The notes under the pieces: model-generated
Told to the model about the DNA's origin: nothing
The model's input: the letters and a program-made list of their open reading frames with translations, nothing else
Databases searched by the model: none
Shown: positions 1 to 7,759 of the stretch, one piece after another
Layout of the letters: every line of letters begins with the position of its first letter
Numbering within the stretch: position 1 is the first letter of the stretch
NCBI GenBank assembly: GCA_023428515.1
Contig: JAEYXI010000059.1
Coordinates: forward strand, 1 to 14,089
Source of the DNA: Pseudomonadota bacterium
GTDB lineage: Bacteria > Pseudomonadota > Alphaproteobacteria > Rhizobiales > Rhizobiaceae
Length of the DNA stretch: 14,089 nt
Reading direction: 5' to 3'
Translations under genes and position numbers: made by a program

Positions 1-553
1 CGCCGAACATCTGGACCCAGGCGGAGACGTCGAGGAAGCCGGTACCCGAGGAGTTGGGGTTCGGCATGACGACGTGGCCCTTGTATTCGGGTTTCGTCAG
101 ATCCTTCCAGGATTTGGGCGGCGTCAGGCCAAGCTTCTCGGCCTCGACCGTGTTGTAGCAGAGCGCGGCGACATAAGCGTCCATGCCGACCCAACTCGGC
201 GGAGTTGAGGAATCCACGAACTTCGGATCGAGCTTGTCCACGCCGGCGGGCGCATAGGGCTCGAGCATGCCCTCGCTCTTGAGCAGCAGCAGCGAGGTGG
301 CGGCGACACCCCAGACCACGTCGGCCTGCGGATTGTTCTTCTCGGCAAGCAGCTTCGCGGTCATCACACCGGTCGAATCGCGAACCCAATTGATCTTGAT
401 GTCGGGATTGGCGGCTTCGAATGTCTGCTTGTAGCGGTCCAGATCGACCGCTTCGATCGAAGTGTAGACGGTCAGCGTCGTCTCGGCGAATGCGGCTGAA
501 GCTGAAAGGACCGTGGCGAATGCCGCGAGAATGGCGGCTCTCTGTTTTGTCAT
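1..553 (-). CDS. phnS: PhnS-type 2-aminoethylphosphonate ABC transporter substrate-binding protein (partial, C-terminus off left edge)
   Basis: Only the first 184 codons are present; the frame is open at the left edge. The protein starts with a classical signal peptide (KQR, then a hydrophobic stretch, cleavage probably after AFA at residue 23). A mature chain follows that begins [12 protein letters not shown] and contains [15 protein letters not shown] and [21 protein letters not shown]. This is the pattern of the ferric-iron-type binding-protein fold in the AEP-specific family (TIGR03261 as I remember it), not the PhnD family. It should capture AEP in the periplasm for a permease and ATPase encoded beyond the edge. 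The ATG at 553 is preferred over the in-frame ATG at 559, because GGGGA lies about 8 bases before 553 and only 2-3 before 559. It is last in the visible minus-strand block, 171 bases after the EamA gene. A promoter-like module at 641-686 may give it separate expression. Family call confident, substrate inferred from family and neighbours. Confidence 0.88.
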   Translation of the reverse strand, partial: MTKQRAAILAAFATVLSASAAFAETTLTVYTSIEAVDLDRYKQTFEAANPDIKINWVRDSTGVMTAKLLAEKNNPQADVVWGVAATSLLLLKSEGMLEPYAPAGVDKLDPKFVDSSTPPSWVGMDAYVAALCYNTVEAEKLGLTPPKSWKDLTKPEYKGHVVMPNPNSSGTGFLDVSAWVQMFG

Positions 554-640
554 GATCATGTTCCCCGTTGATTGGCACCGGCAGCGGATGCAAGGGGACG
601 GCTGCTCTGCGGCACGGCCGGTTCTGCCGGCTCCTGACGT

Positions 641-686
641 CCACGGGGTCGATCGTGAGGAAAGTAGCGCGATAAGTAAAATCTAT
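641..686 (-). promoter_or_regulatory. Candidate LysR-type promoter module upstream of the phnS-type gene (weakest copy)
   Basis: On the minus strand, ATAGATTTTACTTAT (686-672) is an imperfect dyad (seven-base arms ATAAGTA and TATTTAT on the plus strand, one mismatch) with the LysR T-N11-A geometry. It is followed 24 bases from its centre by CGATCGACC (from 655), matching the CGATTTGACC element of the other copies in eight of ten positions if a gap is allowed. The start codon is 119 bases further on. The match is weaker than in the phnW and phosphate-transporter copies. Confidence 0.4.
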
Positions 687-701
687 TTATTCGATGGCAT
701 C

Positions 702-716
702 ATCGCCTCAGGCGAT
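702..716 (-). other. Small perfect hairpin just after the EamA gene
   Basis: ATCGCC and GGCGAT form a perfect 6-bp stem with a 3-base loop, starting 8 bases after the EamA stop codon. No T-tract follows on the minus strand, so an intrinsic terminator is not shown. It could weaken read-through into the phnS-type gene or protect the upstream 3' end. Confidence 0.3.
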
Positions 717-724
717 AGTCCGGC

Positions 725-1564
725 CTACCCGGAAAACGCCATGGTGACCACGCCGCCCGCTACGACGAGAGCGGCCAGGACACGGCCTGCCCATGGACGC
801 TCGCCGAAGAGCAGTACGCCGATCAGCGCGGCAATAATGACGCTGGATTCGCGCACGGCGGAAACTGCGGCGATCGGGGCTATCGTCTTCGCATAGAGCA
901 CCACGCCGTAGGCGAGCACCGAGAGCGTGCCTCCGACAAGTCCGATCGAAAACGCTTTCCAGGCGATTTTCTGGCGTCGCATGACGCGTGGGCCCAAGAC
1001 GGCCAGCACAACCGGGGCCTCGAGAAAGAACAGCCAACCCATGTAGCCTGTCGGGCTTTCCGACCAGCGCACGCCAACGCCGTCGGCGACAGAATAGGCG
1101 GCTATGCTGAGGCCGAGCAGGACCGCGAAGCCAACAGCGGTGCGGTCCGCATGCGCTGCTCCGCCCTGGAGCGCTATGAAGCCGATGCCGAGACAGATCG
1201 CCGCGAGTCCGGCCCAACCCAGCGCGTCGAGTGTCTCGCCAACGATCAGATAGGCGCCAAGCGCCACCAGCGCCGGCGCAAGCCCGCGAGAGATCGGATA
1301 GACCTGGCTGAGATCGCCCAGCCGATAGGCCTGGAAGAGCAACAGGTAGTAGCCGTAGTGGATGATCGTCGATGCAAGGAGTGACGGCCAGCTCGCGGGA
1401 GCAGGAGGCTCCGAGATTACGATCAGGAACAGGCCGCCGACAGTGTGCATCGCGGCCACCGCGGCAAGCGTCAGCGCCCTGTCCCCGGCATTCTTGACGA
1501 TGGCGTTCCAACTCGCATGCATGAATGCGGCAGACAGCACGAGCGTAAGTGCGAAGGCGGACAA
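725..1564 (-). CDS. EamA/DMT-family membrane protein, phosphonate-utilisation associated
   Basis: This 279-residue protein is almost entirely hydrophobic, with about ten predicted transmembrane helices in two similar halves, the layout of the drug/metabolite transporter (EamA) superfamily. The N-terminal HASWNAIVKNAGDR segment and the central ISRGLAPALVALGAYLIVGE segment are typical. A phosphonate-linked clade of this superfamily (TIGR03340, phn_DUF6, from memory) occurs beside AEP operons, and length and context fit. The substrate is unknown: it could import a phosphonate or export an amine, alanine or other product. The start codon is TTG (1564-1562), one base after the TGA of the FAD oxidoreductase gene. 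No ATG or GTG lies in frame upstream, and starting at Met15 would cut into the first helix. The near-zero spacing implies translational coupling. Confidence 0.82.
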   Translation of the reverse strand: MSAFALTLVLSAAFMHASWNAIVKNAGDRALTLAAVAAMHTVGGLFLIVISEPPAPASWPSLLASTIIHYGYYLLLFQAYRLGDLSQVYPISRGLAPALVALGAYLIVGETLDALGWAGLAAICLGIGFIALQGGAAHADRTAVGFAVLLGLSIAAYSVADGVGVRWSESPTGYMGWLFFLEAPVVLAVLGPRVMRRQKIAWKAFSIGLVGGTLSVLAYGVVLYAKTIAPIAAVSAVRESSVIIAALIGVLLFGERPWAGRVLAALVVAGGVVTMAFSG

Positions 1565-1565
1565 T

Positions 1566-2681
1566 TCAGCCGCCGAAGAGATCGTCGACGGTTTCCTCGC
1601 CGATGGCGAATGCCGTGCTGGCTCCGGTGCCGCTGGTGATCATCACCAGCCGGGTGTCGCTGTCGATCGTGTCCCTGAAATGGGCACGAACGGGCGCCGA
1701 CGAATATGTGCCGGTCCAGCGCGCCGTCACCTGTGGGGTGGTCGAGAACACGCGGCCGAACTCCCTCAGGATCAATCCGTCGACCGCCTCCGATGCGAAG
1801 GGATCGGGCGTATGTGCATAATGATGCGAGTCGCCCACAACAAGCGACCCGTCGGCGCTCTGCACGGCGATCACGTGGACACCGTTCTGCAGGGCGTCGG
1901 CACACTCGTCTTCGAGTCGCGCACGCAACCGGGATGCCTCCGGCAGCGAAGCGTAGCCGCCGTAGCGGACCAGGCTGAGATCGGAGACGACGGCTGCGCC
2001 GAGCCTGGGGCCGCCCGCCGAGAGGCGCAGCATCTGCAGTTTGCAGCGCTGCACTTCATGGCTGGCGATCGCCTCGGCAAATAAGCCGGCAAGATCGTCG
2101 CCCGGACATATGACAACCTTCCGCGCTCGGATCTGTCCCTCGCTGGTTTCCACGACCGGCGGCGCAACATAGCGAACATGAGCGCCGTACCTGAACGCGA
2201 CTTTCCACTTGTCGGCGAGCAGCGCGGCGATCCTCGGGATGGCTTCGCGCGATTCGACCCGGATCTCCGAAGGGCTGGAGAGTCCGCCGCGCAGCCGGTC
2301 GAGATTCAGGCCGGGCTGGCGCTGTTCCATCTCCCGCTTGGAGAGCAGAGAGCAGCCCGAACCGCCATCACTGGCAGCGAACGCCTCCAGCAGGTCCATC
2401 GCCTCCGCGCGCTGGGCCACCGCCAGAAGCCCGCGATGCAGAATGTCTATTCCCGCAGGACCCGCAATGTCGAGCCAAACCTCGCGCGATCGTTCAGCCA
2501 GCCGACGCTGGCGTCCGGGTTCCTCACCGGAGACGACGACGAGGCCAAAGTTGCGAAGCGACGCGCCGTTGGCGCGGGCATCGCGGTCGATGACGACGAC
2601 GCTCAGGCCCCGCTTGGCGGCGGCAAGCGCATGCGCCAGCCCGACAATGCCGGCGCCGACAACTGCGAGATCGAAGGTCAA
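1566..2681 (-). CDS. FAD-dependent oxidoreductase (DAO family), aminophosphonate oxidase candidate
   Basis: The 371-residue protein opens with a Rossmann motif GAGIVG at residues 9-14, an acidic Asp32 at the end of the second strand for the FAD ribose, and an ASLRNFG segment at 40-46 typical of the D-amino-acid/glycine-oxidase fold (Pfam DAO). A C-terminal ITSGTGASTAFAIGEETVDDL segment closes the FAD site. It fits the clade found with phosphonate operons (TIGR03364, HpnW_proposed). Relatives have been reported to oxidise AEP or N-methyl-AEP to phosphonoacetaldehyde using oxygen; I recall this but cannot check it here. That would be a second route to the substrate of PhnY beside PhnW. The start is TTG at 2681-2679, 10 bases after the phnY stop, with GGTGAG about nine bases before it. 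No better start is in frame. It is the fourth gene of the minus-strand operon. The exact substrate is inferred. Confidence 0.85.
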   Translation of the reverse strand: MTFDLAVVGAGIVGLAHALAAAKRGLSVVVIDRDARANGASLRNFGLVVVSGEEPGRQRRLAERSREVWLDIAGPAGIDILHRGLLAVAQRAEAMDLLEAFAASDGGSGCSLLSKREMEQRQPGLNLDRLRGGLSSPSEIRVESREAIPRIAALLADKWKVAFRYGAHVRYVAPPVVETSEGQIRARKVVICPGDDLAGLFAEAIASHEVQRCKLQMLRLSAGGPRLGAAVVSDLSLVRYGGYASLPEASRLRARLEDECADALQNGVHVIAVQSADGSLVVGDSHHYAHTPDPFASEAVDGLILREFGRVFSTTPQVTARWTGTYSSAPVRAHFRDTIDSDTRLVMITSGTGASTAFAIGEETVDDLFGG

Positions 2682-2691
2682 GATGGCATGC

Positions 2692-4146
2692 TCACCATGG
2701 CAGCGAGAAGGTTTTGACGTTAGTGAAGCTTTTCATCGCCTCTATCACGCCTTCCTTGTAGCCGTTGCCTGAATCCTTGATGCCGCCGAAAGGGCTCATC
2801 TCGATGCGGTAGCCCGGGACTTCCCAAATGTTGACTGTGCCCACCTTGAGGCCTGCGATGTATTTCTGCATGCGGCGGTAGTCGTTGGTGCAGACGCCCG
2901 ACGACAGGCCGAAAGCGGTGGAATTGGACAGACGGATCAGCGCGTCGTCGTCGTCCGGTGCGCGGATGATCGGCACGATCGGCCCAAAAGTTTCTTCCAT
3001 GACGAGTTCGGACTCGTGCGGCACCCGGTCGACCACGATCGGCGGCAGCAGCGCTCCCTTGCGACCGGGATCGTAGAGGATTTCAGCGCCCTGTTCGGCA
3101 GCCATGTGGACGCGCTTCTCGAACAATGCCGCGGCTTTTTCGTGCACGACGGTACCGAGCTGGGTCTTCGCGTCCATCGGGTCGCCGAAGACGATCTTCT
3201 TCGCCCGCTCCAGCACCAGCGGCACGAAGCGGTCCGCGACCTTTTCCTGAACCAGGATGCGCTTTACTGCGGTGCAGCGCTGGCCGGAATTCTTTGTTGC
3301 CCCGGCCACCGCCAGATCCGCGGCTTTTGCCAGATCCTCGTCTGACAGGTCGTTGAGTATGATCAGCGGGTCGTTGCCGCCGAGTTCCAGAACCTGCCGC
3401 CTGTAGCCCGCCTTCGACGCGATCAGCTTGCCGACGGGAACGCCGCCGGTGAAGGTGATCAGATCGATGTTGGGATTGGTGATCATCTCGTCGCCGATGT
3501 CCTTCGGCCAGCCGGTGACGACCGACAGCATTTCCGGCGGCAGTCCCGCTTCGTAGAGGATGTCGGCGAGCACCAGCGCGGTCATCGGCGTCAGCTCGGT
3601 CGGCTTGACGACGACACAGTTGTTGGTGGCGATTGCGGGCGCCACCTTGTGCGACACCATGTTGAGGGGATGGTTGAACGGCGTGATCGCCGAGATGGCG
3701 GCCAGCGGCTCGCGCACGGTGAAGATCTTGCGCGCCTTGCCGTGCGGGGTGAGGTCGCAAGAGAATATCTGACCATCGTCATGCAGGCAGAGTTGGCCGG
3801 CCAGCGTGAAGACGTCGAAGGCGCGGCCGACCTCGTAGAGCGAATCCTGCTTGGAGATGCCCAGTTCAAGCGTCACCAGGTCGGAGATATCGTCCTTGCG
3901 CGCGTCCAGGAGCTCGGCGGTCTTCAGGAGAATGCGCTGCCGCTCGTAGCGGGTCAGCTTCGGCTGGTAGGAGGCGGCGATCTCGAAGGCGCGGCGGGCG
4001 TGCTCCGCGCCGCCAGCGGGCACGGTGCCGACCACCGTGTCGTCCCACGGATAGCGAACCTCGAGCGTGTTCTCGGCATCGACCTTCTTGCCGGCGATGC
4101 GCATCGGTTCGTGGCGGACCTTGATGCCTGGCTCGGCCTTGGTCAT
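2692..4146 (-). CDS. phnY: Phosphonoacetaldehyde dehydrogenase PhnY
   Basis: An aldehyde dehydrogenase of 484 residues that converts phosphonoacetaldehyde and NAD+ to phosphonoacetate in the cytosol. Counting from the chosen start, the family residues fall at Asn158 (PFNHP, oxyanion hole), Lys181 (KPTE, cofactor), Glu254 (LELGG) and Cys291 (NSGQRC, nucleophile). The phosphonate-binding set I remember from S. meliloti PhnY (Arg108, His159, Arg290, Arg447) is present at exactly the same numbers. That separates it from ordinary succinate-semialdehyde or glyceraldehyde dehydrogenases. The start is the ATG at 4146, not the earlier in-frame one at 4203, because GAGGAG sits six bases before it and overlaps the phnA stop. 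Ten bases separate phnA from phnY, so the genes are almost certainly cotranscribed and coupled. It links PhnW to PhnA. Confidence 0.96.
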   Translation of the reverse strand: MTKAEPGIKVRHEPMRIAGKKVDAENTLEVRYPWDDTVVGTVPAGGAEHARRAFEIAASYQPKLTRYERQRILLKTAELLDARKDDISDLVTLELGISKQDSLYEVGRAFDVFTLAGQLCLHDDGQIFSCDLTPHGKARKIFTVREPLAAISAITPFNHPLNMVSHKVAPAIATNNCVVVKPTELTPMTALVLADILYEAGLPPEMLSVVTGWPKDIGDEMITNPNIDLITFTGGVPVGKLIASKAGYRRQVLELGGNDPLIILNDLSDEDLAKAADLAVAGATKNSGQRCTAVKRILVQEKVADRFVPLVLERAKKIVFGDPMDAKTQLGTVVHEKAAALFEKRVHMAAEQGAEILYDPGRKGALLPPIVVDRVPHESELVMEETFGPIVPIIRAPDDDDALIRLSNSTAFGLSSGVCTNDYRRMQKYIAGLKVGTVNIWEVPGYRIEMSPFGGIKDSGNGYKEGVIEAMKSFTNVKTFSLPW

Positions 4147-4156
4147 GGCTGGCTCC

Positions 4157-5419
4157 TCAGTTTGCCGGCTGCGCGGCCGCCATGGCAGCGTAGTAGAAGG
4201 CATCGAAGTTGCGAAGCGCCGGCGCGTCGGGCATCTCCGGCAGAACGCGGTTGACGATGAACGGGACGGTCTGCTCGGTCAGGCCGCCGTGCGAGCGCAG
4301 CGGCTCGTCGAGCGCGGCCAGATTGTGCCGGTGCTCCGACGTTCCGACAGTGATATTCTCGCCCGACACCATGACGATGTCGCCGATGCGGTCCTCGGGA
4401 AGCTCGTAACGGGCGCATGCTTCCTCGCGCCCGAGAACGACAGTGATGCCGTCGATTGCGGCGAGCCGCTTCATGACGTCGGCGCGATCGGCGCCCTTCG
4501 GCAGGTAGGCGGTGGCGAAGGAACCTAGCGCTCCGTGGTGAACGACATAGGGGTCGGTGATCGGCAAGATGACGCGGGCAGCGTCCTTGCCGAGCCACTC
4601 GTCCAGCAGATCCTGCACGTAGATCACCGAAGGCGAGCCGTCGGCATGATGCTTCGGCTTCATCCCATGGTCGGCCGTCACGACGATTGCAGCGCCCAGG
4701 GCGTCGAGCTCGGCGAGATACTTGTCGAACATGGCGTAGAAGTCGTTCGCTTCCTTCACGCCGGGTGCGTATTTGTGCTGCACATAGTCCGTTGTCGTCA
4801 GGTACATGACGTCAGGCTGGAATTCCTTCAGCAGCTTCACCCCGGCCGCGAACACGAATTCGGAGAGGTCGGCCGAATAGACTTCCGGCACCGGCCGGCC
4901 GAGCCACTTCGACGCGTTGTCGATACCGTTTGCCGTCTTGGTCGTGGTATCGGCCTTCTCCGACGAGAAGCAGACCGCGCGGTCCTCGTCATAGGCCAGC
5001 CCGTGGCCCAGCAACGCGCGCAGCTTGTCCTTGGCGGTGACCACCGCCACCTTGGCGCCGGCGTCGTAGAACGCCTTGAAGACGGTGGGGGCGCGAAGGA
5101 ACTTCGGATCGTTCATCATCACCTCCTCGCCCGTTTCCGGGTTGTAGAGATAGTTGCCGCAAATGCCATGCACCGCGGGCGGACGGCCGGTCGCGATCGA
5201 GAGGTTGTTCGGGTTGGTAAAGCTCGGAATGACCGAGTGGGCGGTGCGCACGGTGCCTTTCGCCATCACGCGCTCCAGCGCCGGCATCAGGCCGGCGGCG
5301 ATCGCCTCGTCGAGATAGGCGGGTTCGCAGCCGTCAAGGCAGATCGCGATCGCCGGAATACGCGGCCAGGCATAGGAACGTCCGTTGGCCGAGACGGTGA
5401 CGGGGGACATCTGGTTCAT
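4157..5419 (-). CDS. phnA: Phosphonoacetate hydrolase PhnA
   Basis: A 420-residue enzyme of the alkaline phosphatase superfamily that splits the C-P bond of phosphonoacetate to give acetate and phosphate, using two Zn2+ ions. The full metal set is visible: Asp29 (CLDGCEP), the nucleophile Thr68 (PSFTNPNN), Asp211 and His215 (TTDYVQHKY), Asp250 and His251 (TADHG), and His377 (RSHGG). These numbers agree with those I remember for S. meliloti PhnA when the protein starts at the ATG at 5419. That start is also favoured because GAGGA lies six bases upstream; the ATG at 5425 would touch the same ribosome-binding site. This is the related but distinct PhnA hydrolase, not the Zn-ribbon protein also named PhnA in E. 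coli. The 112-base gap before it carries a promoter-like module, so it may be made partly from its own transcript. Confidence 0.96.
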   Translation of the reverse strand: MNQMSPVTVSANGRSYAWPRIPAIAICLDGCEPAYLDEAIAAGLMPALERVMAKGTVRTAHSVIPSFTNPNNLSIATGRPPAVHGICGNYLYNPETGEEVMMNDPKFLRAPTVFKAFYDAGAKVAVVTAKDKLRALLGHGLAYDEDRAVCFSSEKADTTTKTANGIDNASKWLGRPVPEVYSADLSEFVFAAGVKLLKEFQPDVMYLTTTDYVQHKYAPGVKEANDFYAMFDKYLAELDALGAAIVVTADHGMKPKHHADGSPSVIYVQDLLDEWLGKDAARVILPITDPYVVHHGALGSFATAYLPKGADRADVMKRLAAIDGITVVLGREEACARYELPEDRIGDIVMVSGENITVGTSEHRHNLAALDEPLRSHGGLTEQTVPFIVNRVLPEMPDAPALRNFDAFYYAAMAAAQPAN

Positions 5420-5464
5420 GGTCATTCCTCAACTCTCTCAGGTCGGTGCCTGTTTCGCGCATTC

Positions 5465-5505
5465 CAATCCATTTGCCCAATCGCAATTCTGAATTGGATG
5501 GATTG
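5465..5505. repeat. Nested inverted repeats in the phnW-phnA gap
   Basis: CAATCCAT (5465-5472) and ATGGATTG (5498-5505) form a perfect 8-bp outer inverted repeat. Inside it, CAATTC-T-GAATTG (5484-5496) is a perfect 6-bp palindrome around one base. The stretch is more AT-rich than its surroundings. It overlaps the promoter-like element at 5469-5483 and could be an operator or an intercistronic stem. No T-tract follows, so a terminator is not supported. Confidence 0.5.
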
Positions 5506-5516
5506 ATCTGCTCTAT
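5469..5516 (-). promoter_or_regulatory. Candidate LysR-type promoter module upstream of phnA
   Basis: On the minus strand, ATAGAGCAGATCAAT (5516-5502, T-N11-A geometry, keeps ATAG and GCAG of the phosphate-transporter box) is followed 26 bases from its centre by CGATTGGGCAAATGG (5483-5469). The latter matches the phnW element CGATTTGGCAAATAG at 13 of 15 positions and in the same orientation. The box half is weak; the downstream element is strong. The start codon of phnA is 50 bases beyond it. Confidence 0.45.
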
Positions 5517-5531
5517 GGTTCCGGTCCTTCG

Positions 5532-6728
5532 TTACGCCGCCAGCTTGGATCGCTCGTCGAGCGCGGCCTTCGGCGGGGCAGCGCTGGCGACGCCCATCTC
5601 GGCCAGAGACTGGCGGGCTGCCTCGACCACGCGGCGCATGACATGCTCGTCCATGCGTCCGATGCAGCCGACGCGGAAGGAGTCCACCACCGTTAGCTTG
5701 CCGGGATAGATGATGAAGCCCTTGTCTTTCATGAGATCGTAGAAGGTGGAAAAGACGAAGTTCGGGTCGGCCGGGCAGAAGAAGGTGACGATGATGGGTG
5801 ACAGCCACTGGTCGGACAGCAGCGTCTCGAAGCCGAGTTCGCTCATGCCCGCGACCATCACGTCGCGGTTGCGCGCATAGCGTGCCCCGCGCGCGGCGAC
5901 CCCGCCTTCCGCCTCATGCATCTTCAACGCCTCGATGAAGGCGGCCACGACGTGGGTCGGCGGCGTGAAGCGCCACTGGCCTGTCTTCTCCATCGTCGCC
6001 CACTGGGCATGGACGTCGAGCGACAGCGAATGGCTGTTGCCCTTGGCCGCTTCCAGTTCCGACTTCTTTGCGATGACGAAGCCGAAGCCGGGTACGCCCT
6101 CGATGCATTTGTTGGCTGACGACACCATGGCCTCGTAGCGGATACGGCCGGCTTCGAGCGGAATGGCGCCGAATGCGCTCATCGAGTCCACCAGAAGCTT
6201 GCGGCCGCGTGAATAGACGGCATCCGAGATTTCGGCGACGGGATTGAGGATGCCGGAACTGGTCTCGCAATGGATGGCGATGACGTGGGTGATGGCGGGG
6301 TCCGCGTCCAGCGCGGCGGCCACCTCGTGCCCACGCGGCGGCAGGTAGTCGCCCTTGTCGATCAGCGTGTAGGCGCGGCCGAGATACTGCATCGTCTGCG
6401 CCGCGCGAAGCCCGTAGGCGCCGTTCGCCAGCACGAGCACCTTGCCGTCCTTGGGCACGAAGGAGCCGAGCATCGCCTCGACGCAGAAGGAACCCGATCC
6501 CTGAATGGGGACGCAGTCGTATTCACCCCGTGCATCGCCGGCGAGCGCAAGCAGACGGCGGCGCAGGTCCGCCGTCATGGCGCGGAAATCCGCATCCCAG
6601 GAGCCCCAGTCCTTAAGCATTGCCTGCTTGACGGAATAGGCTGTGGTCAGCGGGCCGGGGGTCAGCAGGTACGGTTCGCCGAGTGCGGGCGCTTCGAACG
6701 GGGCATTGCTCGATAATTCCTGCGCCAT
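5532..6728 (-). CDS. phnW: 2-aminoethylphosphonate:pyruvate aminotransferase PhnW
   Basis: A 398-residue fold-type I PLP enzyme that moves the amino group of AEP to pyruvate, giving phosphonoacetaldehyde and L-alanine. It starts the degradation pathway. Seen in the sequence: LLTPGPLTTAYSVKQAML near residue 21-38, QGSGSFCVEAML at 76-87, Asp181 in the DSMSAFG segment that contacts the pyridine nitrogen, and the Schiff-base Lys207 in SSANKCIEGVPGFGF. This lysine context is characteristic of PhnW. The C-terminal FRVGCIGRMD is also typical. The start is the ATG at 6728, with AAGGAG six bases upstream; an in-frame TTG at 6785 lacks a ribosome-binding site and would run into the promoter element. 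It is the first gene of the minus-strand operon and is divergent from a LysR regulator across 135 bases holding the best operator candidate. Confidence 0.97.
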   Translation of the reverse strand: MAQELSSNAPFEAPALGEPYLLTPGPLTTAYSVKQAMLKDWGSWDADFRAMTADLRRRLLALAGDARGEYDCVPIQGSGSFCVEAMLGSFVPKDGKVLVLANGAYGLRAAQTMQYLGRAYTLIDKGDYLPPRGHEVAAALDADPAITHVIAIHCETSSGILNPVAEISDAVYSRGRKLLVDSMSAFGAIPLEAGRIRYEAMVSSANKCIEGVPGFGFVIAKKSELEAAKGNSHSLSLDVHAQWATMEKTGQWRFTPPTHVVAAFIEALKMHEAEGGVAARGARYARNRDVMVAGMSELGFETLLSDQWLSPIIVTFFCPADPNFVFSTFYDLMKDKGFIIYPGKLTVVDSFRVGCIGRMDEHVMRRVVEAARQSLAEMGVASAAPPKAALDERSKLAA

Positions 6729-6774
6729 GTCGCGCTCCTTCGATCCAGTCGGCGGCACCATGCGCTCGGCGTTT

Positions 6775-6821
6775 CTATTTGCCAAATCGTTATTTTGTAT
6801 TCATCAATAAGTGCAGCCGAT
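6775..6821 (-). promoter_or_regulatory. Candidate LysR operator and phnW promoter in the divergent phnW/lysR gap
   Basis: The box ATAAGTGCAGCCGAT (6807-6821, plus strand) is a near-palindrome with T-N11-A geometry. It matches the box before the phosphate-transporter gene at 13 of 15 positions. CGATTTGGCAAATAG follows on the minus strand from 6789, 25 bases from the box centre. If TTGGCA (6785-6780) is the -35 hexamer, the box lies near -64, where LysR recognition sites usually sit. No clear -10 was seen. The box is 43 bases upstream of the divergent lysR start, which would also allow autoregulation. Confidence 0.6.
6794..6808 (+). repeat. TTTGTATT-NN-TCAAT motif, copy 1
   Basis: TTTGTATTCATCAAT lies 55 bases before the start of the first lysR gene and overlaps the operator by two bases. 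A 13/15 match occurs at 10438-10452, 56 bases before the iron alcohol dehydrogenase start. The pairing in two divergent regulator gaps suggests a second shared site, but two copies could also be chance in AT-rich DNA. Confidence 0.35.
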
Positions 6822-6863
6822 AGATGATGCGCCTACTGCTGGCGAAGTGCGGAGCCGGAGACG

Positions 6864-7736
6864 ATGCGATACGTCCAACTGCGAGCCTTTCACTACGTCG
6901 CGATCTGTGGCGGATTCTCGCGCGCGGCTGAGGCGCTTTTCCTGACGCAGCCGGCGATCTCGGATCAGGTGCGCAAGCTGGAGGAGGAATATGACGTCCT
7001 CCTTTTCAATCGGCACAAGAAACAGGTGACGCTCACCCAGCAAGGCCAGAAACTGCTGGAGATCACACACCGTATGTTCGACACCGAGCAGCAGGCGCTC
7101 GATCTCCTGTCGGAATCGAAAGCGCTGAGGTCGGGTACGCTGCGCATCGTCGCCGATGCCGCCCATCACCTGCTGCACGTGCTGGGCCCGTTCCGAGAGC
7201 GGTATCCCGGCATCCGGATTACCGTCCGGTCGGGCAATACGCAGACAGTCATCTCCAGCCTTTTCGCCTACGAGGCGGACCTCGGCGTGCTGGGCGAAAT
7301 TCCGGAGGGCAGGGAGTTCGAGATCCTGCGCCTCAACTCGACGCCGATCATCGCCTTCGTCGCGGGCTCGCATCCGCTCGCCAGCCGCAACTCGCTCACC
7401 GTCGCCGAACTCGCGGAGCATCCGCTGATCATGCGGGAGCGCGGCTCGAAGACCCGGTACAAGCTGGAGGCGATGGCGCAGAGCCAGGGCGTGACGCTGA
7501 AGCCGACGCTCGAGGCGGAGGGGCGCGAGGCGGTGCGGGAGATCGTTGCGTCGGGCGCCGGCGTCGGCTTCGTCTCATCGGCGGAGTTCGGCGAGCACGA
7601 GCGGCTCGCGCCGATCAGGATCGACGCCCCGGAGGTGATGATGGACGAAGCGCTCATCTGCCTGCGTGAGCGCGCAGGCGGCAAGCTGGTGCGGGCGTTC
7701 TGGCAGGTCGCCGAAGAGGTCGGCGTGAAAGACTGA
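6864..7736 (+). CDS. LysR-family transcriptional regulator of phosphonate catabolism
   Basis: A 290-residue LysR regulator. Residues 1-60 form the winged helix-turn-helix (LRAFHYVAICGGFSRAAEALFLTQPAISDQVRKLEEEYDVLLFNRHKKQVTLT in short segments), followed by the linker helix and a periplasmic-binding-like effector domain from about residue 90 (GTLRIVADAAHHLLHVLGPF). The SFSRAAEALFLTQPAISDQVRKLE-type helix and the GNTQTVISSLFAYEADLGVLGE segment resemble the AEP-catabolism LysR clade (TIGR03339, from memory). Divergence from phnW over 135 bases that hold a LysR-type box supports local control of phnW, with an AEP-pathway compound as a likely effector. The start ATG has GGAG four bases upstream and matches the usual LysR N-terminus. 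It converges with the phosphate-transporter gene, with only 23 bases between the stops. Which of the two LysR proteins in this window binds the shared boxes cannot be told. Confidence 0.93.
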   Translation: MRYVQLRAFHYVAICGGFSRAAEALFLTQPAISDQVRKLEEEYDVLLFNRHKKQVTLTQQGQKLLEITHRMFDTEQQALDLLSESKALRSGTLRIVADAAHHLLHVLGPFRERYPGIRITVRSGNTQTVISSLFAYEADLGVLGEIPEGREFEILRLNSTPIIAFVAGSHPLASRNSLTVAELAEHPLIMRERGSKTRYKLEAMAQSQGVTLKPTLEAEGREAVREIVASGAGVGFVSSAEFGEHERLAPIRIDAPEVMMDEALICLRERAGGKLVRAFWQVAEEVGVKD

Positions 7737-7759
7737 CGCCTCCGGCAGGCGCGTGCGTC

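Noticed and set aside
4147..4203. N-terminal extension of phnY inside phnA
   Set aside because: It would overlap phnA by 47 bases; the start at 4146 has GAGGAG and gives catalytic residues at the numbers known for the family.
4535..5506. A 323-codon plus-strand frame opposite phnA
   Set aside because: It lies antisense to phnA, whose full metal-ligand set is intact, and its translation is an Arg/Val/His-rich shadow with no recognisable motif.
6729..6785. N-terminal extension of phnW from a TTG at 6785
   Set aside because: No ribosome-binding site, non-family sequence, and it would overlap the promoter element at 6775-6789; the ATG at 6728 has AAGGAG.
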